Source: Chloroflexota bacterium
Lineage (GTDB): Bacteria; Chloroflexota; Chloroflexia; Thermomicrobiales; UBA6265
Direction of reading: 5' to 3'
Length of the DNA: 11,987 nucleotides
Assembly (NCBI GenBank): GCA_019348515.1
Contig: JAHWJF010000051.1
Span: 1 to 11,987, forward strand
Position 1 is the first letter of the stretch; each line of letters opens with the position of its first letter. Under the pieces are notes generated by a model. The model did no database searches. It had not been told where the DNA came from and saw nothing but the letters and a program-made list of their open reading frames with translations. Positions 1-6,796 of the stretch are shown here, piece after piece. Position numbers and translations under genes: made by a program.

Positions 1-225
1 GGTCCATCCTGCGATGGTCAAGTGCTGGTCGCGCACGATCTTCTCGGTCTGCAAGAGCGGATCATCGGGCGGTTTGCGAAGGTGTACGCGAACATCGGCG
101 ACGACGTCCTGGAAGCGTTCGCCTCGTTCGCGACTGAGGTTCGCGAGGGATCGTTCCCCGACGACGAGCACTCCTACCGCATGGCAAAAGACGTGCTCGA
201 CCAGCTTCGCACGCCACCGAGCTGA
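1..225 (+). CDS. panB: 3-methyl-2-oxobutanoate hydroxymethyltransferase, C-terminal end (partial)
   Basis: This is the 3' end of panB, open at the left window edge. PanB adds a hydroxymethyl group from 5,10-methylene-tetrahydrofolate to 2-oxoisovalerate to make ketopantoate, the first committed step of pantothenate synthesis in the cytosol. The frame from base 1 reads GPSCDGQVLVAHDLLGL, the conserved stretch near the end of PanB (usual form G-x-x-C-D-G-Q-V-L-V-x-x-D-x-L-G-L). It then runs through a helical tail with FAKVYANIGDDVLEAF and ends at TGA 223-225. About 74 residues are visible of a family that is normally near 270-280. An internal GTG at 22 is not a start, because the conserved sequence continues upstream of it. 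panC begins two bases after the stop, so the two are surely one transcript and probably translationally coupled. Confidence 0.93.
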   Translation, partial: GPSCDGQVLVAHDLLGLQERIIGRFAKVYANIGDDVLEAFASFATEVREGSFPDDEHSYRMAKDVLDQLRTPPS

Positions 226-227
226 CG

Positions 228-1115
228 ATGGCCTCCGACGTCGTGCGAACCCGCGAGGAGCTGCGAGCGGCGCTGGGCGACGCGCATCCAGGTCTCGTGC
301 CGACGATGGGCGCCTTGCACGCCGGCCACGAGTCATTGATCGCGCGGTCGGCGAGCGAGAATTCACCGACTGTCGTCAGTATCTTCGTCAACCCGACCCA
401 GTTCAGCAACCGTGATGATCTGGCCCGCTATCCGCGAGATCTAGCGCAGGACATCGCACGTGCGCAAGAGGCGGGGGCCGACCTGATCTTCGCCCCAGAC
501 CTCGAAACAATCTATCCCCCCGGCTTCGACACCGCGGTTGACGTCGGCGACGTATCCGAGCGCTGGGAAGGAGCGTCTCGGCCCGGACACTTCCGGGGAG
601 TCGCGACGGTGGTGACCATCCTGCTGAACCTGGTGCAGCCGGCCCGGTCCTATTTCGGAGAGAAGGACTACCAGCAGCTCCAGGTCATCCGGCGGCTGCA
701 CCACGACCTCGCACTACCGGGCATCATCGTTGGTTGCCCGACGGTCCGCGATCCCGACGGACTCGCGTTGTCATCCCGCAACGCCCGGCTTTCTCGAGAG
801 GATCGGATTCGCGCCCTGGCGCTACCACGTGCGATCGAGACCGTGGTTGAGGCCGCCGCCAGCGGGGAAACAGAGACGCGACTGCTCGAGGCGGCGGCCC
901 TCTCGGCACTCGACCTGCCTGGTGTCACGGTCGATTATCTTGCGCTCGTCGACGGGAGCTCGCTCGAGCCGCTTCCGCGCTTGCGTGCCGGCGCACGACT
1001 GTTGATTGCCGCCGACGTCGGTGGCACGCGGCTGATTGATAATGCCGCGATCGAGTCACCCGGCGGGAGCCAGGGCAGTTCAGCGCGGCAGTTGACGAGC
1101 TCAGTGGCAAAGTAG
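228..1115 (+). CDS. panC: pantothenate synthetase (pantoate--beta-alanine ligase)
   Basis: PanC condenses pantoate with beta-alanine using ATP, through a pantoyl-adenylate, to give pantothenate. The 295-residue product has the expected family length and all major motifs: PTMGALHAGH at residues 25-34 (the HxGH nucleotide-binding motif of the cytidylyltransferase superfamily), FVNPTQF at 53-59, FGEKDYQQLQ at 143-152, and VRDPDGLALSSRNARL at 173-188 (the KMSKS-like loop region, with SSRN intact). The last 25 or so residues are a low-complexity Ser/Gly/Gln tail not needed for the fold. ATG 228 follows the panB stop by two bases and has only a weak ribosome binding site, which fits coupling to panB. 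The gene is complete and intact; identification is firm. Confidence 0.97.
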   Translation: MASDVVRTREELRAALGDAHPGLVPTMGALHAGHESLIARSASENSPTVVSIFVNPTQFSNRDDLARYPRDLAQDIARAQEAGADLIFAPDLETIYPPGFDTAVDVGDVSERWEGASRPGHFRGVATVVTILLNLVQPARSYFGEKDYQQLQVIRRLHHDLALPGIIVGCPTVRDPDGLALSSRNARLSREDRIRALALPRAIETVVEAAASGETETRLLEAAALSALDLPGVTVDYLALVDGSSLEPLPRLRAGARLLIAADVGGTRLIDNAAIESPGGSQGSSARQLTSSVAK

Positions 1116-1120
1116 CACGT

Positions 1121-1831
1121 ATGCCCTTGACAATCGACGTCGCTATCGCCAAGACCAACAAGTACGCATCGCGGGAGAGCGGCGACACCGTCGAGATCGT
1201 CGAACGTCCCGGTGGAGGACTTTCGGTGATCATGGCCGACGGGCAGGGATCGGGGCGAGCGGCGAAAGCACTGAGCATGCTCGTCACCGCGAAGGTCTCG
1301 GCCTTGCTCAAGGAGGGTGTCCGCGATGGAGCCTCGGCGCGCGCGGCGAACGACTTCCTCTTTGCCCTGCGCAACGGCCAGGTGTCCGCGACACTGGACA
1401 TCCTTTCCGTGGATCTGAAGACGGAGACCGTAGTCATCACCCGGAACAGCGAGACGGCCTGCTTCGTTCAGACACATGAGGGCGTTGAAGTGATCGCGGG
1501 AGCGGAGCGTCCGCTCGGTATCCACCCGCGAACGCGTCCCTGGGCGGCGGAGGTAGCCGTCGCTCCCGGACTGCGCGTCATCCTGGTCAGCGATGGGATT
1601 GCCAACTCCGGTATGCGCAAGGGACTGCCACCGCTCGATCTCGCCGCGATCTCGGAGACCGCGGGTCCAGACGCGTCCGCGGCCGATATCGCGGATCTCG
1701 TGCTCTCCGAGGCCAACGCACGTGATGGAGGCAAGCCGGGGGACGACATGAGCGTCGTTGCACTCACCTTGCCAGAGCACAATCAGACCACACTCGTGCG
1801 TCGGATGCGTGCCGAGGTGCCCCTCCCATGA
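1121..1831 (+). CDS. SpoIIE/PP2C-type serine/threonine phosphatase, catalytic domain only
   Basis: This 236-residue protein is a stand-alone metal-dependent phosphatase of the SpoIIE branch of the PP2C fold. Visible motifs are MADGQGSG at 38-45 (Asp40, metal binding; the usual D-G-x-G-x-G/A), ILVSDGI at 154-160 (Asp158) and PGDDMSVV at 206-213 (Asp208/Asp209), in the right order and spacing. There is no sensor, PAS, GAF, HAMP or membrane segment, so it must get its input from a partner. Members of this family usually dephosphorylate anti-anti-sigma factors (SpoIIAA/RsbV type), but no such partner is in view. ATG 1121 lies five bases after the panC stop with no clear Shine-Dalgarno, and the gene is followed six bases on by a P-loop protein. 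The sequence supports the enzyme class strongly; the substrate is unknown. The pan-operon location is unusual. Confidence 0.88.
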   Translation: MPLTIDVAIAKTNKYASRESGDTVEIVERPGGGLSVIMADGQGSGRAAKALSMLVTAKVSALLKEGVRDGASARAANDFLFALRNGQVSATLDILSVDLKTETVVITRNSETACFVQTHEGVEVIAGAERPLGIHPRTRPWAAEVAVAPGLRVILVSDGIANSGMRKGLPPLDLAAISETAGPDASAADIADLVLSEANARDGGKPGDDMSVVALTLPEHNQTTLVRRMRAEVPLP

Positions 1832-1837
1832 GCATCC

Positions 1838-2254
1838 ATGCGCGGACGCAGAACAATGGCTAACGCGGGACACAACCCCGAGGACGAACGCTTCGGATCA
1901 GCGGACTCGCGAAAGATCGTGGTGGTGGGTCCCTGCGCTGCCGGGAAAACCACGCTGGTTACCGCGCTGCGAGCGCTCGGGTATGACGCGCGCGTCTCCG
2001 GTCAAGAGCATAGCGTGATCCCGACCCTCTGGCAGCTTTCCCATCCAGACGTCCTCATCGTGCTCGACGTCGATATCGCCGCGGTGCGCGACCGCCGTGG
2101 TGGCCAGTGGCCCGAATGGCTCCACGACCTGCAGGTGCAGCGACTCGACGCCGCGTCCAGAGCCGCGGATCTCGCGATAGACACGTCCGAGCTGCGAGCT
2201 CAGGCGGTGGTCGATCGGGTGGTCGCATATCTCGAGAACCAGGACACGAGCTGA
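1838..2254 (+). CDS. small P-loop NTPase, kinase-like
   Basis: This is a 138-residue (or 132-residue, if ATG 1856 is used) soluble protein with a single P-loop domain. The Walker A motif GPCAAGKTTL lies at 31-40 after a hydrophobic strand (KIVVV). A later strand ends in LIVLDVDIAAVRDRR (73-87), and ADLAIDTSELRAQAVVDRVVAYL (110-132) closes the fold. The LDV-x(4-5)-RR element and the IDTS-L ending resemble small-molecule kinases of the adenylylsulfate, gluconate or nucleoside kinase kind (AAA_33-like) more than translational GTPases, and no GTPase NKxD motif is present. I cannot name a substrate. It sits six bases after the phosphatase gene and its stop is three bases from that of the convergent gene. 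Neither candidate start has a good ribosome binding site, so translation probably depends on read-through from upstream. Real gene: high confidence; exact function: low. Confidence 0.82.
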   Translation: MRGRRTMANAGHNPEDERFGSADSRKIVVVGPCAAGKTTLVTALRALGYDARVSGQEHSVIPTLWQLSHPDVLIVLDVDIAAVRDRRGGQWPEWLHDLQVQRLDAASRAADLAIDTSELRAQAVVDRVVAYLENQDTS

Positions 2255-2257
2255 CGC

Positions 2258-2971
2258 TTAGTTCGTCGAAAATCTCGTTCCAGGATGATCGATGTTCGCC
2301 CCGCCGATCCCGGTCGAGACAAGCAGTTCACGCTCGCGGCGCAACATACCAAGCAGATCTTCAAGGAGACTCTCCGGATCTGGCGCCTCCAGGAGACGTT
2401 GTCGTTTGGGTGCATCAAAGGGCATCATGGAGCAAATTGCATAGCCGATCCCGCCCGGGTCGTGGCCCAGCTCTGCCCGTTCGACACGAATACCCGCCCT
2501 GCGCTCGAAGGCCTTGAGATAAGCATCAAAGGCGAGCCGCACCTGTTCGCTGAGACGGGTCGCGTCTTGACCGCCGGACGTCACCGGGTCGGCATCCGCG
2601 AGCCATTCGACCATACCGGTGAGATAGTCCTCGTCCCAGTTGCCGCCGATCACACGGAAGCGGCGCCCGCCGCGAACGGCAATGTCAAAGCGCCCGTCGC
2701 TGTAGCGGACCGCCTCGAGTAACGACGCGGCGGTGCCAACGGCATGGATCTCCGGTCGATCCCCAACCTCTCGCCCAGAGCGTGTGAGAACGACGCCGAA
2801 CATCGGGTCTTCGTTCATGCGCCGGGCAATCATGGTTCGGTACCGCTGCTCGAAGATATGCAATGGCAACGCCATACCCGGGAAGAGGACTGTACCGAGT
2901 GGAAAGAGTGGCGGTAGAGCGGCCAGTCTTGACTCCTCACCGGGTGCCTGATGGAACCCATGCGGCCACAC
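2258..2971 (-). CDS. Lon N-terminal (substrate-binding) domain protein, stand-alone
   Basis: The product carries the LON N-terminal domain (PF02190 type) but no AAA+ or protease part. The start of the domain, ALPPLFPLGTVLFPGMALPL, is very well conserved, followed by HIFEQRY and the ALTRSG/EVG region of this fold, then a helical C-terminal half ending near RRERELL. Such stand-alone proteins are found widely in bacteria and are thought to bind unfolded or damaged proteins; their role is not settled. The start is uncertain. GTG 2971 (shown; 237 residues) has no good ribosome binding site. ATG 3070 or 3079 would add about 33-36 residues but would run into the promoter of the divergent gene. CTG 2926-2924 is unusual but sits six bases after a perfect GAGGAG and directly before the conserved domain. 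The stop (TAA) is three bases from the stop of the convergent P-loop gene. Confidence 0.87.
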   Translation of the reverse strand: MWPHGFHQAPGEESRLAALPPLFPLGTVLFPGMALPLHIFEQRYRTMIARRMNEDPMFGVVLTRSGREVGDRPEIHAVGTAASLLEAVRYSDGRFDIAVRGGRRFRVIGGNWDEDYLTGMVEWLADADPVTSGGQDATRLSEQVRLAFDAYLKAFERRAGIRVERAELGHDPGGIGYAICSMMPFDAPKRQRLLEAPDPESLLEDLLGMLRRERELLVSTGIGGANIDHPGTRFSTN

Positions 2972-2980
2972 GCGGGTTCC
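2953..2980. repeat. 7-bp inverted repeat between divergent genes
   Basis: GGAACCC at 2953-2959 is matched by GGGTTCC at 2974-2980 with a 14-base spacer. It lies between the divergent LON-domain and solute-binding protein genes if the LON gene starts at CTG 2926. It could be an operator or a leader hairpin; chance is also possible at this length. Confidence 0.3.
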
Positions 2981-3040
2981 GACGTGCAAATCTCCCGAGT
3001 TCGAACGCTCTCTCCAGACTGTGCCCGGTAGCAGGCCGGT

Positions 3041-3070
3041 TTGTCCCTGCTCGTGCGCTGACACTATCAT
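3041..3070 (+). promoter_or_regulatory. sigma70-type promoter for the solute-binding protein gene
   Basis: TTGTCC (3041-3046) and TATCAT (3065-3070) are separated by 18 bases, a fair vegetative promoter. The predicted transcript start falls at about 3077, which is at or just before ATG 3078 and 18-20 bases before ATG 3096. This limits how far upstream the reading frame can start and makes the message either leaderless or very short-leadered. Confidence 0.42.
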
Positions 3071-3095
3071 CGCACCCATGAACAGGAGACCCGCA

Positions 3096-4775
3096 ATGAT
3101 CCCGCGCACTATCTGTCTCATTCTCACGCTAGCATCCGTCGTTCTGCTCAGTTCGCTCGCAACGCTGACCTCGGTCGGCGGCCGCGGCGCTCTAGCCGCG
3201 GCAGCGACCCCGATTCCCGGTGGCGTAGTTGTCATCGAAGCCCAGGATCGGCCGCGCGAAGCGACCCCCTCCGGAAGACAGGAGCTTCGTCTTGCCGGGA
3301 CAGTCATCGATCCCGTTCCACTCGATCCCGCAGTGGCCCGAGACGTCAACTCGGCGTTCATGACCCGTCAGGTCTTTCGGGGCTTGACTCGGTTCAACGA
3401 AAATCTCGAGCCCGTTCCCGAGCTAGCCCAGCGCATCGAGATCAGCGCGGATGGGCTCACCTACCTCATTCAACTCCGTGATGACGCCCGGTTCGCTGAT
3501 GGCTCGGCAATCACGGCCGATGACGTGGTGTTCTCGCTCACCCGGGCACTCAGCCCAGAAACGGCCCAAGAGGCCGGCGCCGCGCTCGCCGGTCCCTCCT
3601 ACCTGGCCGACATCGTCGGCGCCGATGAAGTGATTCGCGGGGACGCGCGTGAGTTGACCGGCGTCCGGGCGATCGACGATCGGACGGTCGAGATACACCT
3701 CAAAGCGCCGCGGGCAACGTTTCTGATGAAGCTGGCCTCGGCGCCCGCCGCCATCGTCGACCCCGACGACGTTGCGCGAGGCGGTGAGTGGTGGAGAGAT
3801 CCAAACGCCTCCGGCCCGTTCGTGGTCGATGTCTGGGAGCCGGAAGAAGAGCTGCAACTCGCGGCGAACCCGGAGTACGTCGGAGGAGAGCCAGACCTGG
3901 GGCGGGTCACGTTCCGTCTCGGACCGAACTCGTCCAATCCCTTCAATCTCTATCAGGCGGACGAGATCGACGTTGCCACGGTGCCAATTCCGGCGATCGA
4001 TCGCGTTTCTAGCGAAGATAGTCCGCTGCTGGCGGAGCTCGAAATCTCGCCGATTCTGTCGACGACGTACATTGCCTTTCGCACGGATGTCGCTCCCATG
4101 GACGACCCGGAGATTCGACGGGCGGTCCAGCTGGCGTTTCCCCGCTGGAAGGTCGCCGAAATCCTTCTCAGCGGCCGGCAGGAGACAGCGAACGGTCTGA
4201 TACCACCCGGAACCCTGGGACGTGAGTGGCCTCAGACCGCGCCGGAGCAGGATCTGGACGCGGCCCGCGAGGCCATCGCCAGGTCCTCGTACGGCACTGC
4301 CGAGAACGTCCCACCGATCACCATCTATGGCGCCGGCCCGTTTGGGTCTGAGGCATTGCGTGACGTTCTGGAGCGGGAGCTCGGCCTGATCGTCGAAGTC
4401 CTGGATGTCCATTGGCCGCAGTTCAACCAGGGACTCTCCCGGAAATCGTTTCCCGCCTACGAGCTGACCTGGGTTGCGGACTTCCCAGACCCGGAAACGT
4501 TTCTCTGGAACCTGTTTGCTACTCCCTCGCCGGACAACTATTCCGAGTACTCGAATCCGACGTTCGATGCGCTCCTCGACCAGGCGGCGGCGACGCTCGA
4601 CGTCGAAGATCGCGCCGCGCTCTACGCCGAGGCAGAGGCGGTGTTGCTTGGCGACAACGCGGTGCTGCCGCTGGCGCACGACGTGCGATACACGCTGATG
4701 AAGCCATGGGTGAAGGGTCTCGACATCACCCCGCTCGGGATGCTCTATCTCGAGGACGCTTGGCTGGAGCGATAG
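3096..4775 (+). CDS. ABC transporter substrate-binding protein, peptide/dipeptide family (SBP_bac_5)
   Basis: This is an exported 559-residue solute-binding protein of the OppA/DppA family, which captures peptides, nickel or sugars-like ligands outside the membrane for an ABC importer. Residues 1-37 form a Sec signal (basic MIPR start, hydrophobic core LILTLASVVLLSSLA, AAAA cleavage area); there is no lipobox cysteine. The mature start is low-complexity with PREATP. The family core is clear: VFRGLTRFNENLEPVPELAQ (93-112), then the signature region FADGSAITADDVVFSL (133-148), and a C-terminal LAHDVRYTLMKPWVKGL ending. Start choice: ATG 3096 has AGGAG at 3084-3088 with a seven-base gap; ATG 3078, six codons earlier, would be leaderless from the promoter at 3041-3070. 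No permease or ATPase gene is adjacent, so it is an orphan binding protein. The next gene begins directly after its TAG. Confidence 0.93.
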   Translation: MIPRTICLILTLASVVLLSSLATLTSVGGRGALAAAATPIPGGVVVIEAQDRPREATPSGRQELRLAGTVIDPVPLDPAVARDVNSAFMTRQVFRGLTRFNENLEPVPELAQRIEISADGLTYLIQLRDDARFADGSAITADDVVFSLTRALSPETAQEAGAALAGPSYLADIVGADEVIRGDARELTGVRAIDDRTVEIHLKAPRATFLMKLASAPAAIVDPDDVARGGEWWRDPNASGPFVVDVWEPEEELQLAANPEYVGGEPDLGRVTFRLGPNSSNPFNLYQADEIDVATVPIPAIDRVSSEDSPLLAELEISPILSTTYIAFRTDVAPMDDPEIRRAVQLAFPRWKVAEILLSGRQETANGLIPPGTLGREWPQTAPEQDLDAAREAIARSSYGTAENVPPITIYGAGPFGSEALRDVLERELGLIVEVLDVHWPQFNQGLSRKSFPAYELTWVADFPDPETFLWNLFATPSPDNYSEYSNPTFDALLDQAAATLDVEDRAALYAEAEAVLLGDNAVLPLAHDVRYTLMKPWVKGLDITPLGMLYLEDAWLER

Positions 4776-5657
4776 ATGGCTGGAACACTCGCGCCACCAC
4801 GGGGCAAAGGCATCTCCGCGCCGGTGGTGCGAACGCTCGCACCTGAAGACGTCGACGCCTTGCGTCTCCCTGGCACGGTAGGCGCTCAATCGGCGCGCCG
4901 TCTGCTGGAACGGAACCCCGGCAGGTCCGTATGGGTTCCAGAAACGCTGGAGTATGCGCTCATCGGGTCTTGGCGGAACCGGCCAGAGATCGCCAGTGTC
5001 GAAGATCTGGTGGCGGTCCGGCATCTGGAGCCGCTGCTCCATGCGGCAGTCGAGCGGTGTGCCGATCAGAGCAACGCCCTGCTGCTGGCGATTGAGCTCG
5101 ATTCGCCCCGCTCCCCGTCTCGCTTCGAGCGGGCCGGACTGGAAATGTTGGAAGAGGTCATCACCTACGAGGCGGACATCGGCGGAGACCCGTGGTCCGC
5201 GAGTAGTCGTCTTCGTCCCGTCCCGGTGAATGCCGATGACGCACGCCAGGTCGACCTGGTCACCGAAATGGACCAGGCGGCGTTCCCCTGGCTGTGGCGG
5301 AATAGCCGGGAAGAGTTCGAGGTCTACTTGCGAACGCCGGGAGTCGACGTTTCTCTCATCGAGGCTGATGGAGAGCCCGTCGCCTACTTTGGCGTGACGC
5401 TCTTCTCGGGTTGGGGACATCTGGACCGCATCGCCGTCATCCCGGACCAGCAAGGCCGTGGGTATGGGCTCGAAGCCCTTGGCCTGGCCGTGGAGGCGAT
5501 ACGCCAGAGAGGCGCCTGCCGTGTCGGACTGAGCACCCAGCGGACGAACTTCCGATCCCAGCGGCTCTACGAGCGGTTTGGCTTCCACAGGACCTCCGAG
5601 CACGACTACCGGCTCTTCGGCGCATGGTGTCAGCCGGAGCGCCGCTCGCCGGACTGA
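4776..5657 (+). CDS. GNAT-family N-acetyltransferase, probably two-domain
   Basis: This 293-residue cytosolic protein is likely an acetyl-CoA-dependent N-acetyltransferase. The C-terminal half (about 148-285) is a canonical GNAT domain: LDRIAVIPDQQGRGYG at 216-231 carries motif A (Q-x-x-G-x-G at 226-231), followed by the alpha helix ALGLAVEAI and motif B TQRTNFRSQRLYERFGF (254-270). The N-terminal half ends with FERAGLEMLEEVITYEAD (117-134), which looks like the tail of a second, degenerate GNAT fold with no acetyl-CoA loop. ATG 4776 follows the TAG of the solute-binding protein with no gap, and GGAG at 4766-4769 is placed six bases upstream. Co-transcription with the binding protein is therefore very likely. 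The substrate cannot be read from sequence. Confidence 0.88.
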   Translation: MAGTLAPPRGKGISAPVVRTLAPEDVDALRLPGTVGAQSARRLLERNPGRSVWVPETLEYALIGSWRNRPEIASVEDLVAVRHLEPLLHAAVERCADQSNALLLAIELDSPRSPSRFERAGLEMLEEVITYEADIGGDPWSASSRLRPVPVNADDARQVDLVTEMDQAAFPWLWRNSREEFEVYLRTPGVDVSLIEADGEPVAYFGVTLFSGWGHLDRIAVIPDQQGRGYGLEALGLAVEAIRQRGACRVGLSTQRTNFRSQRLYERFGFHRTSEHDYRLFGAWCQPERRSPD

Positions 5658-5722
5658 GCAGCAACAGGACCCAACGATTTCTGAGCCGTCAAGCGCACGC
5701 ATGAAGGGGAACCCGCGCAGGC

Positions 5723-6787
5723 ATGGGCAGCAGTTTCGGAAAAATCTTTCGCCTCACGACGTGGGGTGAGTCCCATGGCCCAGCCCTCGGCGTCGTGGTC
5801 GAGGGAACTCCGGCGGGCATTCCACTGACAGAGGCGGACATCCAGCTTCAGCTCGATCGGCGGCGCGTCGGTCAAAGCAAGGTCACGTCGCCGCGAGGAG
5901 AAAAGGACCGCGTCGAGATCCTCTCCGGGGTTTTCGAGGAGCGAACCACCGGCGCTCCGATCTCGATGATTACCTACAACCGGGACATCGATTCATCCAA
6001 ATATGAATCCCTACGCGATGTGTTCCGGCCGGGACATGCCGATTACACCTATTGGGCGAAATACGGGCATCGCGACCACCGCGGGGGCGGGCGCTCCTCG
6101 GCGCGCGAGACCTGGGGACGCGTCGCGGCGGGCGCCATCGCGCGCAAGATCCTTGGATCCGTCGGGGCTGAGATCTACGGCTACACGAAGGAGATCGGCG
6201 GCATCGAGATGCAGACGTTCGATCGCGATGAGATCGAACGCAATCTCGTCCGCTGCCCCGATCCGATCGCGGCCGAAGCGATGACCGACGCGATTCTGGC
6301 CGTCAAGGAAACCCACGATAGTCTCGGCGGGGTGGTGGAAGTGCGGGCGATAAACGTCCCGCCAGGTCTCGGTGAACCGACATTCGACCGGCTGGACGCG
6401 CTGATTGCCCAGGCCATGCTTTCGATCCCCGCGACAAAGGGAGTTGAGATCGGCGATGGGTTCGCCTCCGCGCGGTCGCTGGGGTCCGAAAACAATGACT
6501 GGTTCTACGCTGAGAATGGCCGCGTCCGAACCCGGAGCAACCGAGCCGGCGGCACACTCGGCGGAATCTCCTCGGGAGAGGAGATCATCGTCCGGGTGGC
6601 GATCAAACCAACCTCGTCGGTGGCACGCGAGCAGGAGACGATCGACATCAGCATGGAGCCGCGGACAATTCTGGTCGAGGGACGCCACGATCCCTCGGTC
6701 GTGCCCCGCGCCGTCCCCGTGGCCGAGGCAATGCTGGCGATTGTCCTGGCGGATCTGCTGCTCCAGAATCGCGCGGCCCGGATCTAA
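5723..6787 (+). CDS. aroC: chorismate synthase
   Basis: AroC removes phosphate from 5-enolpyruvylshikimate-3-phosphate to form chorismate, the branch point to aromatic amino acids, folate and quinones; it needs reduced FMN. The 354-residue protein has the normal length and the signature motifs: TWGESHGPALG at 13-23, RPGHADYTYWAKYG at 102-115 followed by HRDHRGGGRSSARET (116-130), and RAGGTLGGISSGEEI in the last third. ATG 5723 was chosen because MGSSFGKIFRLTTWGESHG is the conserved N-terminus; a purine-rich AAGGGGA lies about 12 bases upstream, rather far. It stands 65 bases after the acetyltransferase gene and no other shikimate gene is in view. Its stop is nine bases from the stop of the convergent methyltransferase gene. 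Identification is firm. Confidence 0.97.
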   Translation: MGSSFGKIFRLTTWGESHGPALGVVVEGTPAGIPLTEADIQLQLDRRRVGQSKVTSPRGEKDRVEILSGVFEERTTGAPISMITYNRDIDSSKYESLRDVFRPGHADYTYWAKYGHRDHRGGGRSSARETWGRVAAGAIARKILGSVGAEIYGYTKEIGGIEMQTFDRDEIERNLVRCPDPIAAEAMTDAILAVKETHDSLGGVVEVRAINVPPGLGEPTFDRLDALIAQAMLSIPATKGVEIGDGFASARSLGSENNDWFYAENGRVRTRSNRAGGTLGGISSGEEIIVRVAIKPTSSVAREQETIDISMEPRTILVEGRHDPSVVPRAVPVAEAMLAIVLADLLLQNRAARI

Positions 6788-6796
6788 CGGTCCTTG

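Noticed and set aside
2007..2254. Reading the P-loop protein as a translational or Ras-like GTPase
   Set aside because: No NKxD or DxxG motif is present, and the C-terminal IDTS element fits kinases better.
3423..5702. Very long minus-strand open reading opposite the solute-binding protein and acetyltransferase genes
   Set aside because: It is antisense to two clearly recognised genes, is Arg-rich and shows no family motif; long antisense frames are common in high-GC DNA.
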